23,565 nucleotides of DNA from positions 1 through 23,565 of IMG/VR virus record IMGVR_UViG_3300022745_000143; one strand, written 5' to 3'. Both the position numbers and the translations under genes were made by a program. How positions within the stretch are numbered: position 1 is the stretch's first letter; each line of letters begins with the position of its first letter. Shown one piece after another: positions 14,031 through 22,007 of this stretch. This DNA is from a virus. Below the pieces are notes generated by a model. It made no database searches, was not told the origin of the DNA, and saw only the letters and a program-made list of their open reading frames with translations.

Positions 14031-14786
14031 GTGGGAATGTTAGAACTCTTTTCTGCCTTCTCTGTGGCGCAGGGAGGTGTTCCAAGTTTTGCATTTTGCA
14101 CTCTTTTAGTCATGAGTGAAAACCGTAAGTTTAAGACGTTTTTCGCTATGACATGGGAAACACTTGGCGGTATCTTAGGTTCTGTTGTTGCCGTAGGCGC
14201 ACTTGCTAAATCCTCTTGGAACTACGGATGCGTTGTGCGTAAGCGTCGTGAAGATCGCAAACGTGAGGATGATGAAAACCGAGAGACGTTAAAGAACTTC
14301 CCTGAGGCAATGAGGCGGTTTAGCGAAGCAACGAAACAGATAGAGGAGATAGGTAAAGGGGTAGAGGCGAACACGGTTATGCTTGAGACGGTAAGCAAGC
14401 AGATATCAGGCGTTCGTAAAGATCAGGACTACTACCGGCAACTCAAAGAGATCGAACTTGATGAAGCAGGAGTATGCTGGTTTGAGTGCGACAAAGAGGG
14501 GCGTACCACGGCGGTATCGCAGAACCTTTGTTCGCTCTTTGGTTTGACAGAAGATCAAATGCTCAAGGACGGTAGCGGATGGTTGACCGTGATAGAGGAG
14601 CAGGACTTTGTTTATAAGCAATGGATTAACGCTGTTACTCAACACTTGCCTTATCGTTCTACTTACATGGTACGCAGGAAAAGCGGCGAGTCGTTTTATG
14701 TGGAGTCCTCTGCGGTGCGAATTGAGTACGACGGTGAGACATATCGCTATCGTGGTGTAGTCCGTAGACTAGATGGGGTAAAATAG
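14031..14786 (+). CDS. Membrane-anchored coiled-coil PAS-domain protein
   Basis: GTG start directly after the previous stop; GAGGG lies seven bases before it, a better distance than for the ATG at 14037. Layout of the 251 residues: a hydrophobic N-terminal stretch (about 4-28), a second hydrophobic segment (about 43-67, TLGGILGSVVAVGALAKSSW), a basic stop-transfer (70-80, RKRREDRKRED), a helical coiled coil (about 80-140), then a PAS-type fold at about 141-248. PAS features: LDEAGVCWFECDKEGRTT, an NLCSLFGLTEDQML helix, GWLTVIEEQD, YMVRRKSGESFYVESSAVR and RYRGVVRRLDG. PAS domains bind small ligands or partners and sense redox, light or metabolites. No kinase, cyclase or DNA-binding domain follows, so it may act through the membrane or the neighbouring holin-like protein; this is inference. 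Confidence 0.75.
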   Translation: MGMLELFSAFSVAQGGVPSFAFCTLLVMSENRKFKTFFAMTWETLGGILGSVVAVGALAKSSWNYGCVVRKRREDRKREDDENRETLKNFPEAMRRFSEATKQIEEIGKGVEANTVMLETVSKQISGVRKDQDYYRQLKEIELDEAGVCWFECDKEGRTTAVSQNLCSLFGLTEDQMLKDGSGWLTVIEEQDFVYKQWINAVTQHLPYRSTYMVRRKSGESFYVESSAVRIEYDGETYRYRGVVRRLDGVK

Positions 14787-14789
14787 GGT

Positions 14790-14999
14790 ATGAACGAGCG
14801 GATTGTCGCGATAATCGGGGCGTCGGTACTACTTTGCATTGTAGGCGCATTGGCACTATCCGCCGTTACTAAGACCCCTCCTGAATGGGCCGGGGACGTA
14901 GTTAAGATCGGACTCGGTGGTCTTGTTGGTCTTGTCACGGGACAATCGACTAAGAAAGACCCTCCATCTAATCCTCCTGCCGTTGTTGCAGAAGTCTAA
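14790..14999 (+). CDS. Putative holin-like membrane protein (69 aa)
   Basis: A short protein with one clear membrane segment (about 5-26, IVAIIGASVLLCIVGALALS), a PPEW hinge and a second, weaker hydrophobic stretch (about 35-51, GDVVKIGLGGLVGLVTG), ending in a Pro-rich tail. Size and two-segment layout suit small holins, which permeabilise the inner membrane to time lysis. It lies three bases after the PAS-protein stop, with TAGGG upstream, and two genes before a wall-hydrolase-like protein. The sequence alone does not prove a holin; it could also be a structural or regulatory membrane peptide. Confidence 0.5.
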   Translation: MNERIVAIIGASVLLCIVGALALSAVTKTPPEWAGDVVKIGLGGLVGLVTGQSTKKDPPSNPPAVVAEV

Positions 15000-15010
15000 G
15001 GAAATAACGA

Positions 15011-15265
15011 ATGAACCTGTTTCAATCCCTAATCAAGAAACCTATCCGGTGGATTGCATCCTCTATCGAAGGTAAAAAGGGTCGCGACATTGTAGATAAG
15101 TACGGTTCGCTTGTTGAAGAGGCGGCGATCATGTTTCTACCAGAACTATCCCTTGATACCGTAGATACCGCGAGAAGTGTTATCACTGATTGGGCGGTTG
15201 CCAAGGGTGTCCCGCAAACCGATGCACAGGTACTTGCTAATGTCGTTATCAAGAGGAAGTTCTAA
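15011..15265 (+). CDS. Hypothetical protein (84 aa)
   Basis: Start ATG has AAGGAAA upstream. The N terminus (MNLFQSLIKKPIRWIASSIE) is an amphipathic, basic helix, followed by KKGRDIVDKYGS, a hydrophobic stretch (VEEAAIMFLPELSL) and a basic end (NVVIKRKF). No clear full membrane segment. No family was recognised; it may be a peripheral membrane protein of the lysis cassette. The stop overlaps the next start as TAATG, so it is coupled to the GH75-like gene. Confidence 0.7.
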   Translation: MNLFQSLIKKPIRWIASSIEGKKGRDIVDKYGSLVEEAAIMFLPELSLDTVDTARSVITDWAVAKGVPQTDAQVLANVVIKRKF

Positions 15266-15849
15266 TGTGTGGTGAGGACTTTGTTGCGGATATTAGGTCT
15301 TTCTTTCCTTTTCGTGCCTTTGCACAAGAGAAGGATAGAGAAGGTTCTGAGGGTCTATGGTCACTCAAAAGCCAAGACGAGGCACATTGGGCGTTATATC
15401 TCAAGAGCGACCTAGACTTGGATACTGACGGAGGCCATGCACCGGGCATTATATGGGACGCGACACACCAAGATGATACGTCCTTGCGTTGGCCTGATGG
15501 TAAACCAGTAGATAGTAACTCTATCCCATTCGTGGTGATTCCGGGCAAGTGGAATCGCGGTATCAAACTTGGCGATATGTGCCATGTGCAGTATGCCAAT
15601 AAGGTAGTCGCGGCGATTGTTGCTGACATTGGCCCACAACGCAAGGTTGGGGAAGGGTCTATCGCACTGCACCGACTCTTAGGGTTTGAGCGGGTACGTA
15701 ACGGGCGTATCGTTGACGTTGGTATTGAGGCAGGAGTCAGAACGGTGTTCTATCCCGGTAGCGGGAATGGGTACTGTCAATCCCTTGATAAGGTCGTAGA
15801 AATTGCAGAGAAATCATGGGCAAGTATGACGGGCAAGGTTAGTGAGTAA
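15265..15849 (+). CDS. GH75 chitosanase-like glycoside hydrolase, possible endolysin
   Basis: A 194-residue protein. The order of segments follows the glycoside hydrolase family 75 (chitosanase) domain: an acidic DLDTDGG at 51-57 (this family has a catalytic Asp in a DxDxDG-type stretch), then DSNSIPFVVIPG at 83-94, GIKLGDM at 99-105, AAIVADIGP at 116-124, GEGSIAL at 129-135 and VFYPGSG at 161-167. GH75 enzymes cleave beta-1,4-linked glucosamine chains. In a phage the target is more likely host wall or capsule glycan. No signal peptide is present. Its place after a holin-like gene suggests an endolysin role; no other lysozyme, amidase or transglycosylase was seen in the window. Which acid is catalytic is not certain. 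Confidence 0.65.
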   Translation: MCGEDFVADIRSFFPFRAFAQEKDREGSEGLWSLKSQDEAHWALYLKSDLDLDTDGGHAPGIIWDATHQDDTSLRWPDGKPVDSNSIPFVVIPGKWNRGIKLGDMCHVQYANKVVAAIVADIGPQRKVGEGSIALHRLLGFERVRNGRIVDVGIEAGVRTVFYPGSGNGYCQSLDKVVEIAEKSWASMTGKVSE

Positions 15850-15851
15850 CT

Positions 15852-16991
15852 ATGGCTAGAAACGTAGGGCAATTCTACGACGTATACGACCAGATTTCCG
15901 CAGGTACGTCCACACAAGCAACGTACAGACACCGTATCCATATATTCGGTGCGGAGAGCGGTCTTGCCGTACAGTTCGTCTTTGCTAACTACAAATCCTG
16001 CCCTGACTCGATCACCAGTCTGTCTACGATCACCGTTGCGGCGGCGGTAGAGATCAGTGGTGTCGTCACCCCGTTGACGTTCTCAGGGTCCGCAGAGGTT
16101 AGTATCGCCCCCGGTTCTACAGCAACAAGCGATGCGATCACTCTCACAACCAATGACTTCATCTACGTTCGCACCCGTCCTAAGGTTACAACCCTTGGGA
16201 ACAAGTGGCCCTTGGGATACATCTATGGTGGTGCGTCATTTGGTAATGAGGGCGTTACGGATGCAACCGACCTGACGACTACGGGCAGTGCGGCGGTAGC
16301 AGTGGCAACGGGGTATGGTTATGGCCCGTATCAGATCATTGCAAACGTCAATCAGTATGCGAGTGTATTTGTAGAGGGCGACTCTATTGCTTACGGGCAA
16401 GGTGACGATGGCACTACCGGATATACCGCAGAGTCGTACCTCTCTGATAAGGGTTGGGTAAGTCGTGTCCTAAACCACACACGCCCAACTAAGAGAAATG
16501 CCAAGAGCGGGACTACAGCAAGTCAACACGCGACAAACACCTATACAAACGCACAGTATGGGATGCACACCTATATGCTGTGTGAGTTAGGTGTCAATGA
16601 CCTCAGTGATACCCTTGCCAATATCAAGGCAAACCTTTCGAGTATCTATGCAAGTGCTAAGGCCGCAGGACTTCGCGTAGCACAGTCTACGATCACTCCT
16701 GATGGTAATGCCGGACATGAGGCGACGAGAACCGCACTAAACGCATGGATTCGTGCTAAGACGGATACGAACCTTGACTACGTTATAGAGGTTGCCGATG
16801 CGGTAGAAACGGCCCGTGACTCAGGTACATGGGTTACAGGGTATACGGGTGACAACCTTCACCCAACGACCACAGGGCATATCGCTATTGCAAGTGCGGT
16901 GGGTACGGCACTTCTAAATGACATTCATGCCGCTGATAACATCGGAGCGTCACGCACTAGAATGTTCCTTGGCATGGGCTTTGGAATTTAA
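15852..16991 (+). CDS. SGNH/GDSL hydrolase, likely tailspike esterase
   Basis: A 379-residue protein. The C-terminal half carries the SGNH blocks in order: VEGDSIAYG (nucleophile Ser178), a block-II-like SGTT around 219-222, ELGVND (Asn249) and DNLHPTTTGH (D334 and H337). The N-terminal half (1-165) is beta-rich, Thr/Val/Ala-rich, with alternating strands (ITVAAAVEISGVVTPLTFSG), resembling a virion-attachment or carbohydrate-binding part. This layout suits a tailspike or baseplate esterase that de-acetylates surface polysaccharide. It starts two bases after the GH75-like stop and is followed by other virion genes. The substrate is not known; a free enzyme is also possible. Confidence 0.75.
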   Translation: MARNVGQFYDVYDQISAGTSTQATYRHRIHIFGAESGLAVQFVFANYKSCPDSITSLSTITVAAAVEISGVVTPLTFSGSAEVSIAPGSTATSDAITLTTNDFIYVRTRPKVTTLGNKWPLGYIYGGASFGNEGVTDATDLTTTGSAAVAVATGYGYGPYQIIANVNQYASVFVEGDSIAYGQGDDGTTGYTAESYLSDKGWVSRVLNHTRPTKRNAKSGTTASQHATNTYTNAQYGMHTYMLCELGVNDLSDTLANIKANLSSIYASAKAAGLRVAQSTITPDGNAGHEATRTALNAWIRAKTDTNLDYVIEVADAVETARDSGTWVTGYTGDNLHPTTTGHIAIASAVGTALLNDIHAADNIGASRTRMFLGMGFGI

Positions 16992-17011
16992 CTAAACTTT
17001 GGAGAACCATT

Positions 17012-17269
17012 ATGGCAAGTAACATCGTCCCTTATCGCGGAAACGTCGCTTCTGATGCGACTGCAATCACGTTGACTGACAGTACAGACATTGCAAACTA
17101 CCCTTGCGGCGGATTCATCGTTGGTACTGCTGGCAATCTGAAGGTCATGACAGCAGAGGGTACTACTCTCACCTTGACGGGACTTCAAGCGGGTCAGATT
17201 GTTCCGCTTCGTATTCGTCAGTTCTGGTCTACAGGTTCGACTGCGGGTAGTATCGTCGCCTTGTTCTAG
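17012..17269 (+). CDS. Spike-base-like protein (RCAP_Rcc01079-type)
   Basis: An 85-residue beta-rich protein with GGAG eight bases upstream. The ordered pattern (VPYRGNVASDATAITLTDST, CGGFIVGTAGNLKVMTAEGT, LTGLQAGQIVPLRIRQFWST, GSTAGSIVALF) matches what I know of the head-spike base protein family RCAP_Rcc01079 of the Rhodobacter gene transfer agent and of many short phage proteins. That family anchors a capsid spike or fibre. The match is from memory of the pattern, so homology is likely but the exact role is not certain. It follows the SGNH protein by 20 bases, and the two may work together as base and enzymatic fibre. Confidence 0.55.
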   Translation: MASNIVPYRGNVASDATAITLTDSTDIANYPCGGFIVGTAGNLKVMTAEGTTLTLTGLQAGQIVPLRIRQFWSTGSTAGSIVALF

Positions 17270-17318
17270 TTATGAGGCAATTAGCATATCGTGAAAGACT
17301 CATAGGATACAATAAGAC

Positions 17319-18017
17319 ATGACACGCGGCGAGATGGAAGATGAACTATCAATACGAATAGGGGAGTATCTTGGCACTACAACCAATGATAATCCCTTTG
17401 CTCGTCGTCGTGCCGTGTGGCGCAGTGCGGATAAGGTAGCAGAAGCAACGATGTGCCTCCATACGGGGCGTACGCTATCGCTTGTTGCCGATCAGGAGGA
17501 GTATTGTCCCCCTGACCTTATCGCGATTACCTCTGTCTTATTCAAGGATGCTAATGACTACTGGACTAACTTGCACACGGAAACACGGGCAAGGATGGAT
17601 AAGGCCACGGGCGGTATGTGGCGCAATAGTGAGTCCTCGCAGTATCCAAGACTTGCCGTAGTCACCGGCCCTAACCGCGTACGAATCTACCCTACTCCCT
17701 CTACCTCGATCACAAGCGGTCTACGCATTGAAGGATACTACAAACCCGGCGAGACTTGGGTGTATGACTCAAATGGCACAGCACAGGCCGTTGCTACGTC
17801 GGATGAATGTCCCTTGCCTACCATGGCGCACACTTGCGTTGTGGAGGGGGCGTTGCTAGATCGCTTGCAAGCAATGGTTGTACAGCATCCGCAACTTACA
17901 CCTGCCATTGGAATTGTCCGTGAGACGTACCGGGGACTATTGGGCGACGTAGAGGCGAATACCGCACGGCACTATCAGTCGGTATTAAATGGCGCACCTC
18001 GACGGTTATGGATATAG
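17319..18017 (+). CDS. Head-tail adaptor-like protein 1
   Basis: A 232-residue protein with a helical N terminus (MEDELSIRIGEYLG, RRRAVWRSADKVAEATMCLH) and a beta-type centre (DLIAITSVLFKDAN, YPRLAVVTGPNRVRIYPTPS), then helices at the C terminus. The RIYP-like strand before a loop is typical of the SU10-type adaptor family, which forms the ring beneath the portal. The next gene has the same pattern. The ribosome-binding site (AGGA at 17304) is about 11 bases away and weak. The family assignment is pattern-based; an alternative is a tail-tube terminator. Confidence 0.55.
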   Translation: MTRGEMEDELSIRIGEYLGTTTNDNPFARRRAVWRSADKVAEATMCLHTGRTLSLVADQEEYCPPDLIAITSVLFKDANDYWTNLHTETRARMDKATGGMWRNSESSQYPRLAVVTGPNRVRIYPTPSTSITSGLRIEGYYKPGETWVYDSNGTAQAVATSDECPLPTMAHTCVVEGALLDRLQAMVVQHPQLTPAIGIVRETYRGLLGDVEANTARHYQSVLNGAPRRLWI

Positions 18018-18028
18018 GAGATAGATAG

Positions 18029-18790
18029 ATGAGTGTAACCCTAAACGAACTCCAAATCCTAACCCTTCGCAAAGTTGACGAGGCATATGATTCGTCTGCC
18101 GCTGAAGTAGCTGACGGCACGGGTGGTATCCTCTCTGTAGACTCTTCATGGGTACAGGGCAGTGGTACTTCCCTAACTACTTTGACAACGATCACAGACT
18201 ACCTAAACGAAGTGCAGAACGTGTGGTGCCAAACCGCATGGATGCTAGAAGGCACAGCGAGTCGGACATGGGGCAGTGGAGTGGAGAAGTATGCACTCGC
18301 CGACTTCACTCCAACCTCAGGGCAAGGTGCGATGTGGGCGGTAGAGTCGTTGGTGCTAAACACATCAACGCTTATCCAGACAACGAAGTCTGACTTACAG
18401 CGAGAGGTTAGAGACTTCCGCACTGCGGCAAGTGGTACAAGCGAGTATTGGTACGCAGAGCAAGAGACGGTTCATCTTTACCCTAAGACGGATACGGCCT
18501 ATACCGCGACTCTCTATGGATACTCTTTGCCTCCTATGCTTGGAAGTGGTAGTGGTGGCACGGTGACTTCTGCTTCGTTCATGCGCGACGACCTGATTCG
18601 CAAAGTCCTGCCTCTTGGTGCGGGTATCCTACTTATCCGCCGCAAAGCAACCGACCCGTCCTTGATCGGGCGACTACCTGACTTGACCAATGAGTTTCAG
18701 GAAGTATACCTTAGGGAGCGTTCTCGTTTGTCTGAGAGCGTTCGTCGCACCTTCTATACTGATTTGCCTAGCGACCTGAGAGGGCGTTAA
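18029..18790 (+). CDS. Head-tail adaptor-like protein 2
   Basis: A 253-residue protein starting 11 bases after adaptor 1, with AGGAG upstream. It begins with a helix (TLNELQILTLRKVDEAYD), has the strand EYWYAEQETVHLYPKTDTAY near residue 145 that parallels the RIYP strand of adaptor 1, and ends with helices rich in Arg and Glu (FQEVYLRERSRLSESVRR). The shared layout suggests that both genes come from a duplication or build two successive rings of the neck. As above, the family (SU10-type adaptor) is inferred from pattern and order, not from a search. Confidence 0.5.
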   Translation: MSVTLNELQILTLRKVDEAYDSSAAEVADGTGGILSVDSSWVQGSGTSLTTLTTITDYLNEVQNVWCQTAWMLEGTASRTWGSGVEKYALADFTPTSGQGAMWAVESLVLNTSTLIQTTKSDLQREVRDFRTAASGTSEYWYAEQETVHLYPKTDTAYTATLYGYSLPPMLGSGSGGTVTSASFMRDDLIRKVLPLGAGILLIRRKATDPSLIGRLPDLTNEFQEVYLRERSRLSESVRRTFYTDLPSDLRGR

Positions 18791-18794
18791 GTAA

Positions 18795-20000
18795 GTGGCA
18801 TTTGATTACCGTTGGTTAGGGAGTGACCGTCCGAACTGGACGATCATGAATATCACAACACTATTAAACGATAACAGTGTTGGCGACCTATCCACGGGTG
18901 AGACTGCAACGGATTCTGCGGTAGGCACTCCTCCGTACTGCCAAACGATCAATGCCCATTGCTACAATACGGCGCAAATATATCTGACTAATGCTCATAC
19001 TATTAGTGGGTTCTCATTTGCGTTAATCAACTCAGTAACGACCACGATCAATAACCCGGTCTGTACACTCCCGGCAGATACCGACCCTCCGGTTGTGCCT
19101 CCTCCATCGTCTGTTGTGGTGCTAGAGTATTCGTCAAACGGTGCGTTGTGGACGGAGATAACAAGGGTATCGTGCAACGTATCTTCATATGACCCAGATG
19201 GTGATACCGTTGCGGTCAATACGGTGTACTCTGCGACGTTTCCTGCGGTTACAGGATGTTGGATTCGTCTTGTTGCTGATTACTCTTACTCGATCATGAC
19301 AGGTTCACAGGAACTTGACGTATCGACAAAGATCACTGACTTCAGACTTACTGCAACGGATACGGGTAGTCCTTGCGGGTATCCGCCAACTACTTCGTGC
19401 GACATATCCCTCGCGGCCTCTGCAAGCCCCTCTACGGCCTCTGTAGGTGCTACGGGTACATATACTGTCACTGCGTCTAACGTAGGCGACACAGCGACAA
19501 CGGCAACGGAAGTTACAATACTACCTCCAATTGGCTTTACGTCTCCTGCGTATACTCCGTCTCAAGGCAGTGTGGCAAGTGGCGTGTGGACAATTGGTGC
19601 AATAGCGGTAGGTGCTAGTAAGACTTGTTCGGTGGTTGGCACTCTTGGTAGAAATGGGACGCTGATACTCTCTGCATCCTTGACTGGTTCTACTCCCACC
19701 GATACCGTAGAGGGCAATAACTATGCACGGGCACAGATCATAGTATCTCCTGCCGCTGGAACAGGTTGTCACTGTACTGAAGTGCATGAAGGGCCATGCC
19801 CAACGACTACGTTCACTTTCGATGGTGCCGTTGCGGGAACATACTCCTTTGATAGTGACTGCACAGGAACATGGATAGTCGATGATTGTCCGGGCGGTAC
19901 GCCTAGCACTGATACGAATTGGGACTTCTCAATGACAAGCATTGTAGACTTCTCACAAACTACGGGCGTGGCCTACTTCGATTCAACGGCTACAGGATAG
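18795..20000 (+). CDS. Cys-rich virion protein with a DUF11 domain
   Basis: GTG start with GAGAGGG upstream. The 401-residue product has three parts: an N-terminal beta domain (about 1-200; GFSFALINS, VVVLEYSSNGALWTEI, WIRLVADYS) resembling discoidin-like or virion-attachment modules; a DUF11-type immunoglobulin-like domain at about 204-318 (ISLAASASPSTASVGATGTY, TYTVTASNVGDTATTATEVT, GSKTCS-like strand, EGNNYARAQIIVSP); and a Cys-rich C-terminal part (CHCTEVHEGPC, SDCTGTWIVDDC). DUF11 repeats are common in bacterial surface proteins. Its place next to the tail fibre suggests a fibre or adhesin. The cysteines could form disulfides or bind metal. Confidence 0.6.
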   Translation: MAFDYRWLGSDRPNWTIMNITTLLNDNSVGDLSTGETATDSAVGTPPYCQTINAHCYNTAQIYLTNAHTISGFSFALINSVTTTINNPVCTLPADTDPPVVPPPSSVVVLEYSSNGALWTEITRVSCNVSSYDPDGDTVAVNTVYSATFPAVTGCWIRLVADYSYSIMTGSQELDVSTKITDFRLTATDTGSPCGYPPTTSCDISLAASASPSTASVGATGTYTVTASNVGDTATTATEVTILPPIGFTSPAYTPSQGSVASGVWTIGAIAVGASKTCSVVGTLGRNGTLILSASLTGSTPTDTVEGNNYARAQIIVSPAAGTGCHCTEVHEGPCPTTTFTFDGAVAGTYSFDSDCTGTWIVDDCPGGTPSTDTNWDFSMTSIVDFSQTTGVAYFDSTATG

Positions 20001-20004
20001 TAAT

Positions 20005-21483
20005 ATGGCTAAACAGACAATCAATCTTGGAACCTCTGCTGACGACCACACGGGTAGTACGCCTCGGGCGGCAGGAACCATTATCAATGCCAACTTCACC
20101 GAAATCTACGGTGTCAATGGGATACTCAAGTCAAATGGGTCTACGACACTCTCTGCGGCGGTATCTGGAACCGACTATGCTCCTGCGACTAGCGGAACGT
20201 CTATTCTATACGGCAACGGCTCTGGCGGCTTTAGCAACGTTACTATCGGCAGTGGACTATCGTTCTCTACTGGCACTCTATCTGCTAGTGGTGGTGGCAC
20301 TGTAACGAGTGTTGGTGTTACGGTTCCCTCTATCCTGTCCGTGTCTGGATCACCCGTAACCACTTCAGGCACTATTGCTATTTCTCTTGCTACGCAAATC
20401 GCCAACACGGTGTTTGCTGGCCCAACAACAGGTAGTGCCGCGACTCCGACATTTCGTGCCTTAGTGCTTAACGACTTGCCTAGCGGGGTAGGTCTTACTG
20501 CCTCTACTCTGGCGCAGTTTGCCGCTACAACCTCCTCCCAACTTGCAGGAGTAATCAGTGATGAAACGGGAAGTGGTTCACTTGTCTTTGCAACGTCACC
20601 AACACTTGTTACCCCGGTGATTGGCGTAGCATCTGCAACGAGTATTAACAAAGTTACGATCACTGCACCTGCAACGGGTTCAACTCTCACTATTCCTGAT
20701 GGGGTGACGCTTACCGGCCCTGCTTCAAGTGGTACTGCAATGACGCTTGGCAACACTGAGACGGTGACAGGCGTAAAGACTTTTGGCAGTGCCGGTGCGG
20801 TTGGCAGATTTAAGATTGCAGGGACTACTAGTGGTAGCACCATTCTAGATGCTTCTGCCGTTGCAAGTGGGACGCTCACCCTACCTGCCGCAACGGATAC
20901 GTTAGTTGGACGTGCTACGACGGATACCCTTACGAACAAGAGTATTGCGGGTAGTCAGATAACCGGCGCAGTGACGGGCCTTGGCACTACAATGTCAACT
21001 GCTACGTTGCTTGGTAGGAACACAGCGGGAACAGGGGCGATTGAAGAAATATCGCCAACAACTGCAAAGACAATGCTGTCACTTGTCCCCGGTACAAACG
21101 TAGAAGCATATCGTGCAAGTGCAGTGCAAGCAACTTTAAGTATCGTTATAGATGGTGGCGGAAGTGCTATCTCTACTGGTGTTAAAGGCGATAGTATGAT
21201 TCCGTGGGCGTATACTATAACTTCATGGGATATAGTTGCCGATCAAAGCGGGTCTATTGTCATTGATTTATGGAAGGATACTTATGCTAACTTTCCTCCT
21301 ACTGTTGCAGATACAATCACGGGTTCTGCTAAACCGACTTTATCTAGCGCAGTAACGGCTCAGTCGTCTACCCTTACAGGTTGGACGACTACAGGTTCGC
21401 GAGGAGATTATATCCGGTGGAATGTGGATAGTGCATCAACGGTTACTCGCGCCGTGCTTACTCTCTACCTTACGAGGTCTTAA
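20005..21483 (+). CDS. Tail fibre protein
   Basis: A 492-residue protein. The N terminus (INLGTSADDHTGSTPRAAGT, IINANFTEIYG) is the collar-like segment found at the start of many phage tail fibres, where NFTELY-type motifs attach fibres to the tail. Most of the rest is Ser/Thr/Gly/Ala-rich, with repeated TGS, SGT and TTSGT units typical of an extended trimeric fibre shaft. The C-terminal 130 residues are less repetitive (SIVIDGGGSAISTGVKGDSM, ITSWDIVADQSGSIVIDLWK) and look like a globular receptor-binding tip ending LTLYLTRS. Its ribosome-binding site is weak (ATAGTAAT). It likely binds the host surface. Confidence 0.85.
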   Translation: MAKQTINLGTSADDHTGSTPRAAGTIINANFTEIYGVNGILKSNGSTTLSAAVSGTDYAPATSGTSILYGNGSGGFSNVTIGSGLSFSTGTLSASGGGTVTSVGVTVPSILSVSGSPVTTSGTIAISLATQIANTVFAGPTTGSAATPTFRALVLNDLPSGVGLTASTLAQFAATTSSQLAGVISDETGSGSLVFATSPTLVTPVIGVASATSINKVTITAPATGSTLTIPDGVTLTGPASSGTAMTLGNTETVTGVKTFGSAGAVGRFKIAGTTSGSTILDASAVASGTLTLPAATDTLVGRATTDTLTNKSIAGSQITGAVTGLGTTMSTATLLGRNTAGTGAIEEISPTTAKTMLSLVPGTNVEAYRASAVQATLSIVIDGGGSAISTGVKGDSMIPWAYTITSWDIVADQSGSIVIDLWKDTYANFPPTVADTITGSAKPTLSSAVTAQSSTLTGWTTTGSRGDYIRWNVDSASTVTRAVLTLYLTRS

Positions 21484-21485
21484 CT

Positions 21486-22007
21486 ATGATTACACTTGAT
21501 GGTGATACACATTATCTCGCATTGCGCCTTGCAGAGTCTACGGGACTTTCGCAGGATCAGTCGTCTGCACTCACCACGGAACTTAAGAACACACGCTACA
21601 GAGGGAAGACGGCTATAGAATGCTTATGTATTCTACATGACCCAACGCAAGAGACGCAGGTAATGTATGGTAATGCGACGGGTAAAGAACTTAAAGAGTG
21701 GATGGCCCCGTATGCGCGGCTTTTACGCTTTGGCCGCGAGGGTATAACGGAGGCAAAACGCGCTGAGTGGTTGCAAACGATTGCATGGATAAATACAGCG
21801 TATGAGGATACCTACGTTTTTGACCCACAATCGGCACCAACGTTCACGCAGTTTGCGGCGGGTGCAGTCTTGGACGGAGTGATTACACAAACCGACGTAG
21901 ACGAGTTCAAGAGGCGGTACGAGTCAACTCTCTACGTCTCTCCCGTGCGTAAACTTTTTGGCGCAGGAGTGTTTGTGGAACTTGCTGATATTGAGGCGGT
22001 GCTTTAG
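21486..22007 (+). CDS. Hypothetical protein (173 aa)
   Basis: Starts two bases after the fibre stop. It is mostly helical and charged (for example AESTGLSQDQSSALTTELKN, GREGITEAKRAEWLQTIAWI) with no membrane segment and no recognised motif. The N-terminal helix followed by Asp/Glu-rich loops is reminiscent of fibre-assembly chaperones, which often follow fibre genes, but the sequence does not show this. Its stop overlaps the next start as TAGTG, so the two genes are coupled. Confidence 0.7.
   Translation: MITLDGDTHYLALRLAESTGLSQDQSSALTTELKNTRYRGKTAIECLCILHDPTQETQVMYGNATGKELKEWMAPYARLLRFGREGITEAKRAEWLQTIAWINTAYEDTYVFDPQSAPTFTQFAAGAVLDGVITQTDVDEFKRRYESTLYVSPVRKLFGAGVFVELADIEAVL

Noticed and set aside
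20175-20939. A 254-codon open frame on the minus strand inside the tail fibre gene
   Set aside because: It mirrors the repetitive Ser/Thr/Gly codons of the fibre, has low-complexity Val/Pro/Ala content and no promoter or ribosome-binding site.
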